Source of the DNA: Desulfurococcales archaeon
Lineage (GTDB): Archaea; Thermoproteota; Thermoprotei_A; Sulfolobales; Acidilobaceae
Assembly: GCA_027012045.1 (NCBI GenBank)
Contig: JALUZI010000079.1
Coordinates: 1-31,715 of the forward strand
Reading direction: 5' to 3'
DNA length: 31,715 nt
How positions within the stretch are numbered: the stretch's first letter is position 1; each line of letters starts with the position of its first letter. The notes beneath the pieces are model-generated. The model had not been told where the DNA came from and searched no databases. It worked only from the letters and a program-made list of their open reading frames with translations. The position numbers and the translations under genes were made by a program. Below are positions 31,141 through 31,715 of this stretch, one piece after another.

Positions 31141-31575
31141 CTATTTCTTTTTCACTGTTATTACGAGCATGTTATTCCTTCTATCGGCTTTCACGGTTGT
31201 CGTGTCAACCGGTGATGGCAGCCTGATACTCGTGCTATAACTGGTTAACCAGACTCTCCTACCTATAGAGTTCTCATATTCATATCTAGCTTCCTCCTTT
31301 ATGTCAGCCTTGATCACAATGTGGTCTTCGAAGACATCTACTGTTATACTATTAGGGTCTGCGGCGGGCAGATCTATTAATATGACGTATGTGTCCCCAT
31401 GATCTTCGATCCTGTATAGAGGTTCTTCGGGGTTGATATTATTGTAACCCAGGTATAACGTGGAGTCTAAACCGCTGGATATCTCGTCGAACAGGTTCTC
31501 AATGTTCCTGATTCTCTCCCTCATATATCTCCTGAATTCTTCAAACCAGTCCCAGTAACTGGACAACTCCCTCAC
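31141..31575 (-). CDS. Hsp20 / alpha-crystallin family small heat-shock protein
   Basis: The 144-residue protein has an N-terminal helical region (WDWFEEFRRYMRERIRNI), then an alpha-crystallin domain: VILIDLPAADPNSITVDVFEDHIVIKADI, followed by RLPSPVDTTTVKADRRNNMLVITVKK with the expected late beta strands. It is an ATP-independent holdase that forms large oligomers. The usual IXI motif is not obvious: the tail ends VITVKKK. GTG at 31575 is the first start; a TTG at 31566 behind GAGGTGA is also possible. It heads the 31575-28723 run of tightly spaced genes, after a partial gene. Confidence 0.88.
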   Translation of the reverse strand: MRELSSYWDWFEEFRRYMRERIRNIENLFDEISSGLDSTLYLGYNNINPEEPLYRIEDHGDTYVILIDLPAADPNSITVDVFEDHIVIKADIKEEARYEYENSIGRRVWLTSYSTSIRLPSPVDTTTVKADRRNNMLVITVKKK

Positions 31576-31585
31576 CTCGGGCCGG

Positions 31586-31715
31586 TTAGCTGTATATTAT
31601 AGGGCTCTGATACTCCAGTCCCTTCCCCATCTTCATCATTGTGTCCTTCGTCGTTCTCATCAGTTCCTTCATCTTTAACTTGATCATCTCGGCTTCCTTG
31701 AGAAGATCGTCCACA
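31586..31715 (-). CDS. C-terminal end of an upstream gene, partial
   Basis: The minus strand is open from the window edge to a TAA at 31586-31588, coding for about 42 residues rich in lysine, methionine and glutamate (KEAEMIKLKMKELMRTT, then MMKMGKGLEYQSPIIYS). It reads like a coiled-coil tail. No family can be named from this fragment. It ends 10 bases before the Hsp20 start, suggesting the same operon. Confidence 0.55.
   Translation of the reverse strand, partial: VDDLLKEAEMIKLKMKELMRTTKDTMMKMGKGLEYQSPIIYS

Noticed and set aside
1..31715. tRNA genes, CRISPR repeats, insertion sequences or inteins
   Set aside because: I saw no cloverleaf with a GTTCGA-type loop, no spaced direct repeats, no transposase and no inserted block in the large proteins such as LeuRS or Lhr.

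Overview
The window looks like chromosomal DNA of an anaerobic, hyperthermophilic crenarchaeon (Thermoproteota, probably Desulfurococcales or a close relative). The reasons are the archaeal-type leucyl-tRNA synthetase, an Lhr-type helicase, EtfABCX, stand-alone winged-helix regulators, heavy AGA/AGG arginine use, many TTG and GTG starts backed by GGAGGTG-type ribosome sites, TATA-like boxes and a candidate C/D-box guide RNA. I cannot fix the genus. I see no tRNA, rRNA, insertion sequence, CRISPR array or sign of a recent island. Genes are dense and intergenic gaps are mostly under 200 bases.

Layout. 1-4337 (+): a radical SAM gene cut by the window edge, a two-domain winged-helix regulator, a MarC-type membrane protein and a B12-binding/radical SAM protein. 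4361-4433 (+): a candidate C/D-box sRNA whose D guide complements a conserved stretch of 23S rRNA. 4535-10568 (+): an acyl-CoA dehydrogenase behind a dyad-bearing promoter, then a tightly packed module of an FGGY kinase, a GlpC/HdrC-like Fe-S protein, an alkylglycerone-phosphate-synthase-like FAD protein and a GlpA/LhgO-like FAD protein. 10546-14870 (-): an SCP2-like protein, an iron-type alcohol dehydrogenase and an Lhr helicase. 15017-18022 (+): leuS behind a near-perfect palindrome. 18050-19458 (-): a radical SAM/SPASM protein preceded by a stand-alone ATP-cone protein. 19542-22952: a histidine ammonia-lyase-like gene, a small membrane protein and two proteins I do not recognise, in alternating orientation with abutting or overlapping ends. 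23082-26627 (+): the etfC-X-B-A operon. 26751-28591 (+): an ArsB/NhaD-like permease and a CBS-pair protein. 28643-28712: a long imperfect hairpin that looks like a structured RNA. 28723-31715 (-): a packed operon of a partial gene, Hsp20, an EamA transporter, a cupin, a DUF1614 membrane protein and a cysteine-rich winged-helix protein.

How the genes may work together (inference). The acyl-CoA dehydrogenase would feed electrons to the EtfABCX flavoprotein complex, which in relatives couples to quinone and possibly ferredoxin. The kinase and its three redox partners look like a phosphorylation-plus-dehydrogenation route for glycerol or a related polyol or hydroxy acid. Its subunit combination is not that of GlpABC or GlcDEF, and the kinase lacks one glycerol-binding residue. 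The last operon mixes stress (Hsp20), transport and a probable Fe-S or zinc-binding regulator.
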